Shown: positions 1-8,519, counted from the first letter of the stretch. The stretch: DNA of 64,000 bases from Fodinibacter sp963747405 (GCA_963747405.1 CAVVFG010000008.1:164877-228876); one strand, 5' to 3'. Program-made: numbers and translations. The notes: generated from the letters alone by a model not told the origin.

Positions 1-378
1 CTCATCGCCCTGGCCCGCGAGGACACCGAGACCCGCTTCTTCGTGGCCGACCTGGCCACTCTCGACCTGCGCACCGAGCAGGAGTTCGCCTGCGCCGTCA
101 TGGCGGGCAACGTGGTGCCCTACCTCGCGGACGGCACCCTCCCCCGGGTGCTCGGCCGGCTCGCCGCGCACCTCGCCCCGGGCGGCTACCTCGTCGCCGG
201 CTTCGGGTTGGGCGACGCGCTCCCCGAGAAGGCCGCGGTGGTGGACCTGCGCGTCTACGACCGGCTCGCCGAGGCGGCGGGCCTGTCGTTCATCGCGCGG
301 TACGCGACGTGGAGCGGGCACCCGTTCGTGCCGGGCGGCCCGTACGCCGTCACGGTGCACCGCAACCTGAGTGGCTAG
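1..378 (+). CDS. SAM-dependent methyltransferase, C-terminal part
   Basis: The frame is open from the first base of the window and stops at TAG 376-378, so the N-terminus lies outside. The visible 125 residues contain a VVPYL segment, then LAPGGYLVAGFG, which matches the post-catalytic strand and loop of class I (Rossmann-fold) methyltransferases, and end with a GPYAVTVHRN strand as in many small actinobacterial methyltransferases. The SAM-binding glycine motif would be upstream of the window, so substrate and exact family cannot be judged. It is transcribed away from the convergent small gene at 419-625. Confidence 0.7.
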   Translation, partial: LIALAREDTETRFFVADLATLDLRTEQEFACAVMAGNVVPYLADGTLPRVLGRLAAHLAPGGYLVAGFGLGDALPEKAAVVDLRVYDRLAEAAGLSFIARYATWSGHPFVPGGPYAVTVHRNLSG

Positions 379-418
379 TCGGTCCGTCGTCCACCCGAAG
401 CGTGGGAGCTGCTGGCAC

Positions 419-625
419 TCAGTCCTCCTGGGACTCCTCGTCCCACGCCGACCCGCTGTCCCACTCCTTGTCCTCGCGGTCCCAGCGCTCGGTGTTCGCC
501 CTCGCCATCTGCAGTGCGTTCGCCGCCGCGTCGTGCGAGTCGTAGGGACCCATGACGTTGGCATCCTGGCTGCGGTCGTCGTCGGTCTCGACCCGGCCGG
601 TGTCGACGTTGAACCAGTAGGGCAT
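419..625 (-). CDS. Small acidic conserved protein (SPOR-like annotation in relatives)
   Basis: A 68-residue, very acidic protein beginning MPYWFNVDTGRVETDDDR. An N-terminal aromatic patch is followed by GPYDSHDAAANALQ, which resembles the repeat half of a SPOR-type fold, and an Asp/Glu-rich tail. Small proteins of this type are common next to methionine aminopeptidase in actinobacteria and are often labelled SPOR-domain or hypothetical. It is divergent from map with 44 bp between start codons, so promoters must overlap. No signal peptide or membrane segment is visible; the function is unknown. Confidence 0.75.
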   Translation of the reverse strand: MPYWFNVDTGRVETDDDRSQDANVMGPYDSHDAAANALQMARANTERWDREDKEWDSGSAWDEESQED

Positions 626-669
626 CGGTGTCCTCCTCGGTCGGCTGCGATCTGCCTAGACTCCACCGT

Positions 670-1542
670 ATGCCGTTGACGTACGCAACCGTCGCCCCTG
701 GTGCGCTCTCGCCGCGCCGCCCGGTCCCGGCCAGCTTCCCGCGGCCCGAGTACGTCGACCGCCCGTCACCGGCGCCGTTCACCGGGCCGGAGGTCAAGGA
801 CGCCGAGACGATCGAGAAGATGCGGGTGGCCGGACGGGTCGCGGCGAACGCGATGGCCGCCGCGGCGGCAGCCATCGCCCCCGGCGTCACGACCGACGAG
901 ATCGACCGGGTCGGTCACGAGTACCTGCTCGACCACGGCGCCTATCCCTCCACGCTGGGCTACAAGGGCTTCCCGAAGTCGCTGTGCACGTCGGTCAACG
1001 AGGTGGTGTGCCACGGCATCCCCGACAGCCGCCGCCTCGAGGACGGCGACATCGTCAACATCGACATCACCGCCTTCCTCGACGGTGTGCACGGCGACAC
1101 CGACGCCACCTACCTCGTGGGGGACGTCGACGAGGAGTCGCGGCTGCTCGTCGAGCGCACCCACGAGGCGATGATGCGCGGCATCCGGGCCGCCGTGCCG
1201 GGGCGCGAGGTCAACGTCATCGGCCGGGTGATCCAGTCCTACGCACGGCGGTTCGGCTACGGCGTCGTGCGCGACTTCACCGGGCACGGCATCGGCACGG
1301 CGTTCCACAGCGGGCTCGTCATCCCCCACTACGACGCCGCCCCGGCGTACGACACCGTCATCGAGGCCGGCATGACGTTCACCGTCGAGCCGATGCTCAA
1401 CCTCGGCACCCACGAGTGGGAGATGTGGGACGACGGGTGGACCGTGGTCACCAAGGACCGCCGGCGGTCGGCACAGTTCGAGCACACCATCCTCGTCACG
1501 GACTCCGGTCCCGAGATCCTCACGCAGGGAGACGCAGCATGA
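670..1542 (+). CDS. map: Type I methionine aminopeptidase
   Basis: Removes the N-terminal methionine from nascent proteins in the cytosol. The 290-residue product has the actinobacterial N-terminal extension (SPRRPVPASFPRPEYV) before the pita-bread fold. Metal ligands are visible: Asp in NIDITAFLDGVHGDTD, His in FTGHGIG, Glu in TVEPML and Glu in QFEHTILV. I chose ATG 670 (MPLTYATVAPG) over the in-frame ATG at 628 because homologues start with this short leader and the 628 start would read into the intergenic space. Its stop overlaps the ATG of ppgK (ATGA), so the two are translationally coupled. Confidence 0.95.
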   Translation: MPLTYATVAPGALSPRRPVPASFPRPEYVDRPSPAPFTGPEVKDAETIEKMRVAGRVAANAMAAAAAAIAPGVTTDEIDRVGHEYLLDHGAYPSTLGYKGFPKSLCTSVNEVVCHGIPDSRRLEDGDIVNIDITAFLDGVHGDTDATYLVGDVDEESRLLVERTHEAMMRGIRAAVPGREVNVIGRVIQSYARRFGYGVVRDFTGHGIGTAFHSGLVIPHYDAAPAYDTVIEAGMTFTVEPMLNLGTHEWEMWDDGWTVVTKDRRRSAQFEHTILVTDSGPEILTQGDAA

Positions 1543-2318
1543 GCACAGCCAGGCCCCTCGGCATCGACGTCGGCGGCAGCGGCATCAAGGGAGCGCCGGT
1601 CGACCTCGAGAAGGGCGCGTTCGCCCAGGAGCGGTTCAAGATCGAGACTCCCGAGAAGTCGACGCCGGAGGCGGTGTGCGACTGCATCGCCGAGATCGTC
1701 GACCGCTTCGACGAGGTGCACGACGGATCACCCATCGGCGTCACGGTTCCGGGAGTGGTGCAGCACGGGGTGGTCAAGACCGCTGCCAACATCGACAAGT
1801 CGTGGATCGACTGCGAGATCGAGAAGCTGCTCGAGGACCGCCTCCAGCACGACGTGGTCGTCGTCAACGACGCGGATGCCGCGGGCGTCGGTGAGCTCTA
1901 CTTCGGGGCCGCCAAGGGTCAGGACGGCCTGGTGGTGCTGACCACGCTCGGCACCGGCATCGGGACCGCGGTGATGTATCGCGGTGTGCTGGTTCCGAAC
2001 TCGGAGCTCGGCCACCTCGAGATCGACGGCATCGACGCCGAGACGGTCACCGCGAGCGCGGCCAAGACCCGCGAGAACCTCAGCTACGAGGACTGGGCGA
2101 AGCGGCTGCAGCGCTACTACCGCCACCTCGAGGACCTCATCTGGCCCGACCTGTTCGTGGTCGGCGGCGGCATCTCGCGGAAGGCGGAGAAGTACCTGCC
2201 CCTGCTCGACCTGCGCACCCCGATCGTGCCGGCCGCCCTCGAGAACGCCGCCGGCATCATCGGGGCAGCCCTGCTGGCGTCCCGCACCCAGGAGTCGCGG
2301 GGCCGGTTCAGGGTCTGA
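1539..2318 (+). CDS. ppgK: Polyphosphate glucokinase
   Basis: Phosphorylates glucose with inorganic polyphosphate (and usually ATP), feeding glycolysis; typical of Actinobacteria. The 259-residue ROK-family product has the phosphate-binding motif GIDVGGSGIKG at the N-terminus, catalytic Asp in VVNDADAAGVGE, and the LTTLGTGIGTA motif. Length matches the family (about 250-270). The start codon overlaps the map stop by 4 bp. The stop codon lies inside the left arm of a hairpin shared with the convergent gene. Confidence 0.95.
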   Translation: MSTARPLGIDVGGSGIKGAPVDLEKGAFAQERFKIETPEKSTPEAVCDCIAEIVDRFDEVHDGSPIGVTVPGVVQHGVVKTAANIDKSWIDCEIEKLLEDRLQHDVVVVNDADAAGVGELYFGAAKGQDGLVVLTTLGTGIGTAVMYRGVLVPNSELGHLEIDGIDAETVTASAAKTRENLSYEDWAKRLQRYYRHLEDLIWPDLFVVGGGISRKAEKYLPLLDLRTPIVPAALENAAGIIGAALLASRTQESRGRFRV

Positions 2319-2340
2319 CCGCGGCCGGGCCGCCGGTCAC
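2316..2340. terminator. Bidirectional hairpin terminator between convergent genes
   Basis: TGACCGCGGCC, loop GGG, then GGCCGCCGGTCA: the arms pair along their full length except for one bulged C. The stop codon of ppgK (2316-2318) and of the opposite-strand metallo-hydrolase (2337-2339) both lie within the arms. There is no T-tract, so this is a GC-rich actinobacterial-type hairpin rather than a classical intrinsic terminator. Confidence 0.5.
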
Positions 2341-2993
2341 TCGCCGGCGCGGAACTGCGTGGGGCCGGCGCCGGCGAGATCGTGGATGCGGGTGCTCGGC
2401 GACCCCAGCTGGCCGGCCTGGTTGAGGTAGAGGCCACGGCCGCGGGCCCGCAGCAGCCCGTCGTGCACCGGCACGGCGTGCGGTGCGGCCAGCCGGCGCA
2501 GGAACGCCGTCATGTCGCGGCTGCGCTGCCACGGCGCCTGGAGCGGGAAGGCCAGGACGTCGACCTCGCCGGGCTCGGCATCGAGCGCGTCGCCGGGGTG
2601 GAAGAACGACGGCTCACCCTCGGCGTCGAGGCGCACGCCGACGTTGGTGATGCGCGGGATTTCGTCGTGGATGAGCGCGTGCTGCTGCCCGTGGGGCGTG
2701 ACGGTGACGGCGCCGATCGTGGTCGCACCGTCGTGCGCCCGGGCGTCGACCCCGAGGCCGGCGAGCACCTCGACGCTGTCGGGGTCGCACAGCACCACGG
2801 CATCGGGGTTGGCGGCCACCAGCGCCGGCAGCCGCTCGGGATCGAGGTGGTCGGGGTGCTGGTGCGTCACGAGCAGGGCCGACAGGTCGCGCACGTCGCC
2901 GAGGTCGTCGGCGAAGGTGCCCGGGTCGACGAGCACCCGGGTGTCGGCCATCTCGACGAGGAGGCAGGCGTGTCCGAGGTGGGTGATTCGCAT
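2337..2993 (-). CDS. Metallo-beta-lactamase-fold metal-dependent hydrolase
   Basis: A 218-residue protein starting MRITHLGHACLLVE. The metal-binding signature THQHPDHLD is intact, preceded by VLVDPGTF; HGQQHAL and FFHPGDALD supply further ligands, as in the UlaG/UPF0173-like group of zinc hydrolases. Substrate is unknown. I chose the ATG at 2993 because the upstream in-frame extension is low-complexity Arg/Ser-rich sequence antisense to the next gene. It is convergent with ppgK and lies 19 bp downstream of the B12-domain gene on the same strand, so the two may be co-transcribed. Confidence 0.85.
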   Translation of the reverse strand: MRITHLGHACLLVEMADTRVLVDPGTFADDLGDVRDLSALLVTHQHPDHLDPERLPALVAANPDAVVLCDPDSVEVLAGLGVDARAHDGATTIGAVTVTPHGQQHALIHDEIPRITNVGVRLDAEGEPSFFHPGDALDAEPGEVDVLAFPLQAPWQRSRDMTAFLRRLAAPHAVPVHDGLLRARGRGLYLNQAGQLGSPSTRIHDLAGAGPTQFRAGE

Positions 2994-3012
2994 CGACCCA
3001 CCGTATGCCGGG

Positions 3013-3690
3013 TCACCGGACCGCGGGCTCGTTCCGGTCGCCGCAGTGCCGGGAGGTCGCCGGTGCGACGGCGTCGACGAGCCCGGCCGCGACCACCAGG
3101 TCGCGCGGCAGCACGGTGACCCCGTTCGGCGGGGTCGGCAGGCCGAGCGCTCCCTCCCCGGCCAGGAAGAGCGGTACCCGCCCGCCCAGTCGCGACAGCG
3201 ACGGCATCCGCGACTCGAACGCCGAGCGGCGCACCCCGGCGAGGACGCACGCGTCGGCCCCGAGGTGGCGCACGGCATCGCGCACCGCGCCCATCGGGGT
3301 GTTGGCCCCCAGGCTCACCACCCGCCACGAGCGGCTGTGCAGCATCGCCCCGAACAGCTCCAGCGGGAGGTCGTGCAGCTCGTGCGGTGGGCAGGCCAGC
3401 ACGGCGGTGCGCACCCGCTCACCCTGCACCGGCAGCCGGAGCTCGCCGAGCACCCCGCGGAAGGCGCTGGACACGAAGTGCTCGTGCAGCACCCCGAGCT
3501 CACCGCTCTGCCAGCCGTCGCCCACCTGGCGCAGCACCGGCATCGCGACCTCGGTGACGGTGGCGTCGACCCCGGCCGTGAGCAGCGACTGGAGCAGGGC
3601 GTAGCGCACCGTCGGGCCGTCCAGGTCGAGGACGGCGGTCATCACGGTGCGACGGGTGGCATCGTGGGCGGCGCCGGAGCGGTGGGGCAT
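3013..3690 (-). CDS. Cobalamin-binding domain protein with CarH-type W-x9-EH motif
   Basis: A 225-residue protein with a helical-bundle cap (about residues 15-85) and a B12-binding Rossmann domain (about 92-215). The cap contains W60, nine residues, then E70-H71, the W-x9-EH motif that marks the light-sensing adenosylcobalamin domains of CarH/LitR. H106 in ELHDLP is the candidate lower axial ligand (family consensus E/D-x-H-x-x-G, so the usual Gly is Pro here), and VVSLGANTP fits the S-x-L strand. No MerR helix-turn-helix precedes it: upstream sequence is antisense to the NYN gene. Role is therefore inferred as a cobalamin-dependent sensor or partner protein, not a stand-alone repressor. ATG 3690 follows a GAGAGGA purine stretch. 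Confidence 0.75.
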   Translation of the reverse strand: MPHRSGAAHDATRRTVMTAVLDLDGPTVRYALLQSLLTAGVDATVTEVAMPVLRQVGDGWQSGELGVLHEHFVSSAFRGVLGELRLPVQGERVRTAVLACPPHELHDLPLELFGAMLHSRSWRVVSLGANTPMGAVRDAVRHLGADACVLAGVRRSAFESRMPSLSRLGGRVPLFLAGEGALGLPTPPNGVTVLPRDLVVAAGLVDAVAPATSRHCGDRNEPAVR

Positions 3691-3815
3691 GCGGTCCTCT
3701 CGAGGGCCGTGGAAGGGCCACGAGGAGACGCTACGACACTCCGGCGGCCGGATCGGGCTCCGTTGCCGGTGCCGCAGGTCACACCGGCGCCGGGGGGCGG
3801 GTCGAGCGTGCCGGG

Positions 3816-4826
3816 CTAGTCGTCCTCGGCGAGCACCTCCCAGAAGTGCGCCCGCAGCGCGTACCTCGTGGAGTCGCCGATGTCGTAGATCCCGAGCCGC
3901 ACCGACAGGTCGGTCAGCAGGGTGCGATCCAGGTCGTTGGGGATGAAGCCCCGCTCGCGCCGCACTGCCTGCTGCTCCTGCTCCGATGCCTGGGACCGCC
4001 ACGCCGCGATGACCCCACGGCACACGTCGTCGATGGCGCGCCACTCCTCGGCCACCGCCGGGGAGTCGTCGGGCACTGCCCCGGAGCTGCTCGAGTAGAC
4101 GACCGCGCTGCGCGGCCGCGGCGCGCTGCCGACGGGGTGCGGCTTCGTCGCGGCCAGCAGGGCCGGGGTGGGCCGGTGACCGGTGCTGCCCTCGAGCGCC
4201 GGGGGCTCGACCACCGCCGGTTCCTGCCCGCGAGCGTCCTGCGAGGCAGCGGCCGGCACGACGGGTGGTTGCTGCGCCCGCACGCGCACCGTGCCGTCGA
4301 CCACCTGCGGGTCGAGGGTGACGACGTCGTCGCAGGCGCGCACCAGGTGGCGCGCCACGGCGTGCGGGTGTCCCTTCGCGTCCGGGACGGCCAGGATGAC
4401 GACCTGCACGCCGTGTCCCTGCGCCTCCTCCACCGCCTCGGTCAGGTCGTCGTCGCCCGAGAGCAGGTAGACCAGGTCGGAGACCTTGTTGCGGCCGTGC
4501 GAGGCGAGGTCGAGTCCGATCCGCAGGTCGACCCCCTTCTGCTCGCCGTGCGGAGACAGGCGGCCCAGGCGCAGCTTGACCCGGGGCAGCTCACCGATCA
4601 TCTCCTGCGTGGAGTCCGGCGCCCCTCCCGGCTTGGACCCGGAGTCGTACCAGTGGATGCGCAGCACCGGCAGTCCGCTCTCCCGCTCGGCCTGGGTGAT
4701 GATGCCCGACACGAGGTCGGGGTACGAGATCACCACTCCGCCGCGCAGCGACGTACCGGTCACCCGGGTCGCCGAGGCCGCGAGCAGGTACCCGACGTCG
4801 ACGAACACGCTGCAGTGGCTTCGCAT
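3816..4826 (-). CDS. NYN (PIN-like) domain protein, putative ribonuclease
   Basis: 336 residues. The first 170 form a NYN/LabA-type nuclease-like domain with the acidic residues expected of the PIN fold: VFVDVGYLL at the N-terminus, KGVDLRIGLDL in the middle and LLSGDDDLTEAVEEA before a QVVIL strand. A Pro/Ala-rich linker (about 185-250) leads to a C-terminal domain with a helical RGFIPNDLDRTLL motif resembling the OST-HTH/LOTUS-like tail found on some NYN proteins. RNA processing or decay is the family expectation; no target can be read from the locus. Start ATG 4826 (MRSHCSVFVD) fits the domain boundary. Confidence 0.8.
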   Translation of the reverse strand: MRSHCSVFVDVGYLLAASATRVTGTSLRGGVVISYPDLVSGIITQAERESGLPVLRIHWYDSGSKPGGAPDSTQEMIGELPRVKLRLGRLSPHGEQKGVDLRIGLDLASHGRNKVSDLVYLLSGDDDLTEAVEEAQGHGVQVVILAVPDAKGHPHAVARHLVRACDDVVTLDPQVVDGTVRVRAQQPPVVPAAASQDARGQEPAVVEPPALEGSTGHRPTPALLAATKPHPVGSAPRPRSAVVYSSSSGAVPDDSPAVAEEWRAIDDVCRGVIAAWRSQASEQEQQAVRRERGFIPNDLDRTLLTDLSVRLGIYDIGDSTRYALRAHFWEVLAEDD

Positions 4827-5215
4827 GTCCTCAGGCTCCCACCTCCCTCACCGCGGTGGGCCGCGCGGGGACCACGCCCGGTGCGGGCACCGTCCCCCCG
4901 GTTGCGAACCAGCCGTTACCTGTCACCGTGGATGCACGCGGTGAGATCCGAGGGGGTCAGCCGCTCGACGCGGGTGGTGACGGGCGCGTCGTCGTGCGGG
5001 TCGACGAGGGGGCGATCGTTGCGGTCGAGCAGCTCACCGGCGCACGCACGGGGACGAGGTGACCGACCCGCGCCAGGTCGTCGTGCGCGCGACGGTCATC
5101 GGCACGTCAGCACCACCAGAACGCCGGGCGCCACCCACGACTCGGCTGCCCGGGCCACGACCTCGAGGGACCGATCTCGGGGGCCATCGACTCAGCCGCC
5201 TGACCAGGAGGACAG
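4827..5215. other. Intergenic region, no supported gene
   Basis: This 389-bp gap separates the divergent NYN and POT transporter genes and must hold both promoters. Short open frames exist on each strand; the most protein-like is a minus-strand stretch around 4924-5040 reading ELLDRNDRPLVDP, but it has no good start codon and I do not call it. The transporter has an AGGAGG-like site (ACCAGGAGGACAG) just before its ATG. Confidence 0.4.
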
Positions 5216-6736
5216 ATGAGCACCACCGCACCCGTCACGGGCAGCCACGAGCGCAACGACGGAGGTGACCGCGCCTTCTTCGGACAACCCAAGGGTCTGG
5301 CAACCCTGTTCTTCGTCGAGCTGTGGGAGCGGTTCTCCTACTATGGGATGCGCGCCATCCTGCTCTACTTCCTGATCGCGAAGACGGCCGACGGCGGCCT
5401 GGGCATCGACGAGACGACCGGTACCGCCGTGGTCACCATCTACGGGGCGTCGGTCTACCTGCTCTCGATCGTCGGCGGCTTCACGGCCGACAGGATGTTC
5501 GGCCCCCGGCGTTCGACGCTCTACGGGGCGCTGGTCATCATGGCAGGTCACATCTGCCTGTCGATCCCGGCCTCGGCGACGGCCTGGCTCGGCATCGCCT
5601 TCGTCGCATTCGGCACCGGGCTGCTCAAGCCCAACATCTCCACGATGGTGGGCATGCAGTACCGCAGCGACGACCCCAGACGCGATGCGGGCTTCTCGAT
5701 CTTCTACATGTCCATCAACATCGGCGCCTTCTTCTCACCGCTCATCGTCGGCTGGTTGCGCGACAACTACGGCTTCCACGTGGGGTTCTCCGCAGCCGCC
5801 GTCGGGATGGCCGTGGCCGTCGTGTGGTTCGTCAAGGGGCGCAAGGCGCTCGGACCGCACGTCGACGACGTGCCCAACCCCCTCACCCGCGAGGAGCAGG
5901 CGAAGGTGGGCGGTCTCGCGGCCGCCGCGGTGGTCGCCTTCGCGCTCGTCGTGGTGCTCGCCGGGCTCTGGCGGGACACGGTCCTCGAGCAGGTCATCGA
6001 CGCCATCTCGATCGTCGCGCTGCTCACCCCGATCGCGTACTTCACCACGATGTTCCGCAGCGCGAAGGTCGAGCAGGAGGAGAAGTCGCACCTGCTGGCC
6101 TACCTGCCGCTCTGGATCGGCGCCATGCTCTTCTGGATGATCTTCGAGCAGGCGGCCGGCAAGATGGCCATCTTCGCCGCGGATCGCACCGTCACCGAGA
6201 CGGCCGGCATCGACATCAGCCCGGAGTGGTTCCAGTCGGTCAACCCGCTGGCCATCGTGGTACTGGCGCCGGTCGCCGGCTGGATCTGGACGCGGCGAGC
6301 CGGACGGTTCCCCTCGACGCCGATGAAGTTCGTTCTCGGCGTCGCTCTCATCGGGCTGTCGGCGCTGGCCATGTCGTGGGCCTTCGCCACGTTCCAGGGC
6401 AACACCGCGCCCGTCTACATCCTGGGCAGCGTGTTCGTGCTGCAGACCGTGGCCGAGCTGTGCATCTCGCCGGTCGGCCTGTCCGCCACCACCCGGCTGG
6501 CGCCCAAGGCGTTCGCGAGCCAGTCGATGGCCCTGTGGTTCCTCGGCAGCGCGGCCGGGCAGGCCCTGGCGGCTCAGCTCATCCAGGCCCTGGGCGACCT
6601 GTCCGACTCCCTGTACTACCTGGTGAACGCGATCATCACCCTTGTGGTGGCCGGCATCCTGCTGGCGCTGGTGCCCTGGATCCGCACCAAGATGGCGACC
6701 GCGGAACTGCACGCCGTGGGGTCGGGGGCGCGCTGA
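5216..6736 (+). CDS. POT-family proton-dependent oligopeptide transporter
   Basis: Imports di- and tripeptides with protons across the cytoplasmic membrane. The 506-residue protein has the hallmark ELWERFSYYGMRA at about residues 36-48 (ExxERFxYY, proton/peptide coupling) and the second POT signature around GTGLLKPNISTMVG and SIFYMSINIGAFF, with 12-14 hydrophobic segments and a charged loop near RGRKALGPH. Length is normal for bacterial DtpT-like members. The SD sequence AGGAGG lies 7 bp before ATG. It is monocistronic. Uptake of peptides would supply tyrosine for the nearby tyrosine phenol-lyase, but that link is inference only. Confidence 0.92.
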   Translation: MSTTAPVTGSHERNDGGDRAFFGQPKGLATLFFVELWERFSYYGMRAILLYFLIAKTADGGLGIDETTGTAVVTIYGASVYLLSIVGGFTADRMFGPRRSTLYGALVIMAGHICLSIPASATAWLGIAFVAFGTGLLKPNISTMVGMQYRSDDPRRDAGFSIFYMSINIGAFFSPLIVGWLRDNYGFHVGFSAAAVGMAVAVVWFVKGRKALGPHVDDVPNPLTREEQAKVGGLAAAAVVAFALVVVLAGLWRDTVLEQVIDAISIVALLTPIAYFTTMFRSAKVEQEEKSHLLAYLPLWIGAMLFWMIFEQAAGKMAIFAADRTVTETAGIDISPEWFQSVNPLAIVVLAPVAGWIWTRRAGRFPSTPMKFVLGVALIGLSALAMSWAFATFQGNTAPVYILGSVFVLQTVAELCISPVGLSATTRLAPKAFASQSMALWFLGSAAGQALAAQLIQALGDLSDSLYYLVNAIITLVVAGILLALVPWIRTKMATAELHAVGSGAR

Positions 6737-6775
6737 ACGGACCGGAAGCGCCGGATACCGCCGACGCGGGCGCGG

Positions 6776-7858
6776 TTACCTGAGGGTGAGGGTCGCCTGG
6801 ATGAGGAAGTGGTCCGACGGGATCACCCCGGTGAGCGTGAACGTGGTCAGGTTGACGGGGGCTGCGGTCACCCACTTCTTCACCGGCAGCGAGTTCGTCG
6901 CGAAGATCCAGTCGATGTTGTTGCCGATCTTGGTCCGAGCGGTCGAGTAGGAGTAGAGGCGCGCGTCGCGGCGGTAGCCGTTGTACGAGTTGACCCACGC
7001 GCGGTCGAGCACCGCGGCGCGCGGGTGCGACGTCGAGCTCGCGTAGACCTGGCCCAGGACGTCGCCGTACCCGGCCGCCTTCATCTTCGGCAGGTAGGTG
7101 GCGGCGTAACTGGTCCACTTGGAGGTGTTGTAGTCCCCGACCGACACCACCGGCAGGGTGCCCGCCAGCCGCTTGGTGTTGGCGATCACCTCGTCCCACT
7201 GTGCCTTGCGGACCGAGACCGAGCCCGGGTCCAGGTGGGTGTTGGTGAAGAAGACCTGCTTGCCGGTCGCCTTCATCCTCACCACGGCCCACGCGAGGTA
7301 CCGGACGTTCTGCCCAGCCCTCTGGTGGGCGAACTTCACCGAGCCGGCCTTGACCAGAGTGGCCGTGTCGGTGTTGTAGAGGATGCGGTTGTCCTGAGAG
7401 GCGCCGCGGTTGCGGTAGACGCAGTTGGCGCTGCTGCCCGAGTTCACGCAGTTGTAGGCGTAGGTGTTGGTGAGCGCATAGTGGCCACCCTTGGCCGCCA
7501 GCGCCCCCTTGAGATCCAGGTACTGGTTGATGCCGTAGTCGAGCCGGGCCTTGTAGATGCTCGACTGGTTGGCCTCCTGGACACCCAGCACGTCGGGGCG
7601 CAGGCTCAGGATCTGGGCGACGATCACGGGCCGCCGCGTCCTCCAGACGCGGTGCTCGCCGGTGGCCGTGGCATCGAAGGACACCCCCGACAGGTTCATC
7701 GACGCGACCGAGACGTCGGCGCCCCCGGTCCTGGTCACCGTGGTGACGGGGCGGGCCCAGGGGGCAGGGGCGGCCGAGGCGCTGCCGGCGGACAGGGCGG
7801 CGACGGTGAGCGCGGCGACCGCGGCGACGGTGAGGGTGTGGCGGGCGGTGCGCATCAT
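6776..7858 (-). CDS. Secreted endonuclease/exonuclease/phosphatase-family protein
   Basis: 360 residues with a Sec signal peptide (Arg-containing n-region, hydrophobic core, AxA cleavage near residue 29). The mature part has the EEP fold residues: Asn in ASMNLSG, Glu in GVQEANQSS, NTHLDPGS, Asp-Asn in VGDYNTS and Asp-His in PSDHFLI. This group contains extracellular nucleases and sphingomyelinase/phosphodiesterase-like enzymes; a Cys pair (CVNSGSSANC) probably forms a disulfide. Start ATG 7858 has a second ATG right after it and an AGGAC upstream. The opposite-strand frame continues far upstream but is antisense to the tyrosine phenol-lyase. Confidence 0.85.
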   Translation of the reverse strand: MMRTARHTLTVAAVAALTVAALSAGSASAAPAPWARPVTTVTRTGGADVSVASMNLSGVSFDATATGEHRVWRTRRPVIVAQILSLRPDVLGVQEANQSSIYKARLDYGINQYLDLKGALAAKGGHYALTNTYAYNCVNSGSSANCVYRNRGASQDNRILYNTDTATLVKAGSVKFAHQRAGQNVRYLAWAVVRMKATGKQVFFTNTHLDPGSVSVRKAQWDEVIANTKRLAGTLPVVSVGDYNTSKWTSYAATYLPKMKAAGYGDVLGQVYASSTSHPRAAVLDRAWVNSYNGYRRDARLYSYSTARTKIGNNIDWIFATNSLPVKKWVTAAPVNLTTFTLTGVIPSDHFLIQATLTLR

Positions 7859-8119
7859 CGAGGTCCTGTCCGTTCTGCGGCGACCGGTGGCCACCATCGT
7901 CAGGAGACCGCCGCGGATGGGGCCATGCCGAACTGGGTCTGGGCGCCCTGCCGCGAGCACCGCTGGTAGGTCCTGACTACCACCTGGGCCCGGCTCGCAG
8001 GTGGCGAATCGTTCGCCGCCACACAGGGTCCTCACAGCAGCGCCTTCGCGGCTGGTGCCGCGCTTGGCGGAGCACCGAGCGGGTACGGCCACATCACCAC
8101 TGAAGGGAAGGAGACCGAG

Positions 8120-8329
8120 GTGTCGAAGGATCTGAGTGACAGTGCGAACCGGAAGAAGCTGAAGAAGTCGTCCTTCGCGTTGCCGGAGCAGGAGAAGTAC
8201 CCGATCCCTGACATCGCGCACGCTCGGAACGCCCTGGCCCGGGTGGCTCAGCACGGGTCGGAGGCCGAGAAGAAGAAGGTCCGGGCGGCGGTCGAGAAGC
8301 GGTACCCGAGCCTGAAGAAGGACGACTGA
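8120..8329 (+). CDS. Small basic DUF6582-like protein
   Basis: A 69-residue, Lys-rich protein starting at GTG 8120 behind GGAAGGAGACCGAG. The core FALPEQEKYPIPDIAHARN followed by a helix with EAEKKKVRAAVEKRYPSL resembles the short DUF6582 module that also appears at the ends of phage head-maturation proteins; here it stands alone, as in many actinobacterial chromosomes. The function is unknown. A perfect 8-bp hairpin follows the stop by 12 bp, so it is probably its own transcription unit. Confidence 0.7.
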   Translation: MSKDLSDSANRKKLKKSSFALPEQEKYPIPDIAHARNALARVAQHGSEAEKKKVRAAVEKRYPSLKKDD

Positions 8330-8341
8330 CCCTGGCCGGGT

Positions 8342-8360
8342 ACGACCTGCGGCAGGTCGT
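8342..8360 (+). terminator. Hairpin terminator after the DUF6582-like gene
   Basis: ACGACCTG, loop CGG, CAGGTCGT: a perfect 8-bp stem beginning 12 bp after the stop codon at 8329. No T-run follows, so strength is uncertain. Confidence 0.5.
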
Positions 8361-8446
8361 TGCGCTCTGGCGCAGCCGCCTGGGTATCGAACGGCCTTGT
8401 TTGGTGCCGAGCATCTTGTATAGACGATGCGCGCTTTAGCTGACCA

Positions 8447-8519
8447 TTGTGCACACACTGGACGATGCGAATCGTGCGCATTGCAGCATTGGCGGTTCGT
8501 AGACAGGCTGTTGTGCACA
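8447..8519. promoter_or_regulatory. Paired TTGTGCACA repeats upstream of tpl
   Basis: TTGTGCACA occurs at 8447-8455 and again, same orientation, at 8511-8519; the inner TGTGCACA is itself palindromic. Start-to-start distance is 64 bp, close to six DNA helical turns, and the second copy ends 41 bp before the tpl ATG. GACGATGCG is also repeated (8424-8432 and 8461-8469). The arrangement suggests a dimeric regulator binding two sites on one DNA face; no regulator gene is adjacent. This is inference from the repeats only. Confidence 0.4.

Noticed and set aside
8447..8519. Replication origin with DnaA boxes
   Set aside because: TTGTGCACA differs from the TTGTCCACA/TTATCCACA box at a key position, only two copies are present and no dnaA/dnaN neighbours exist.
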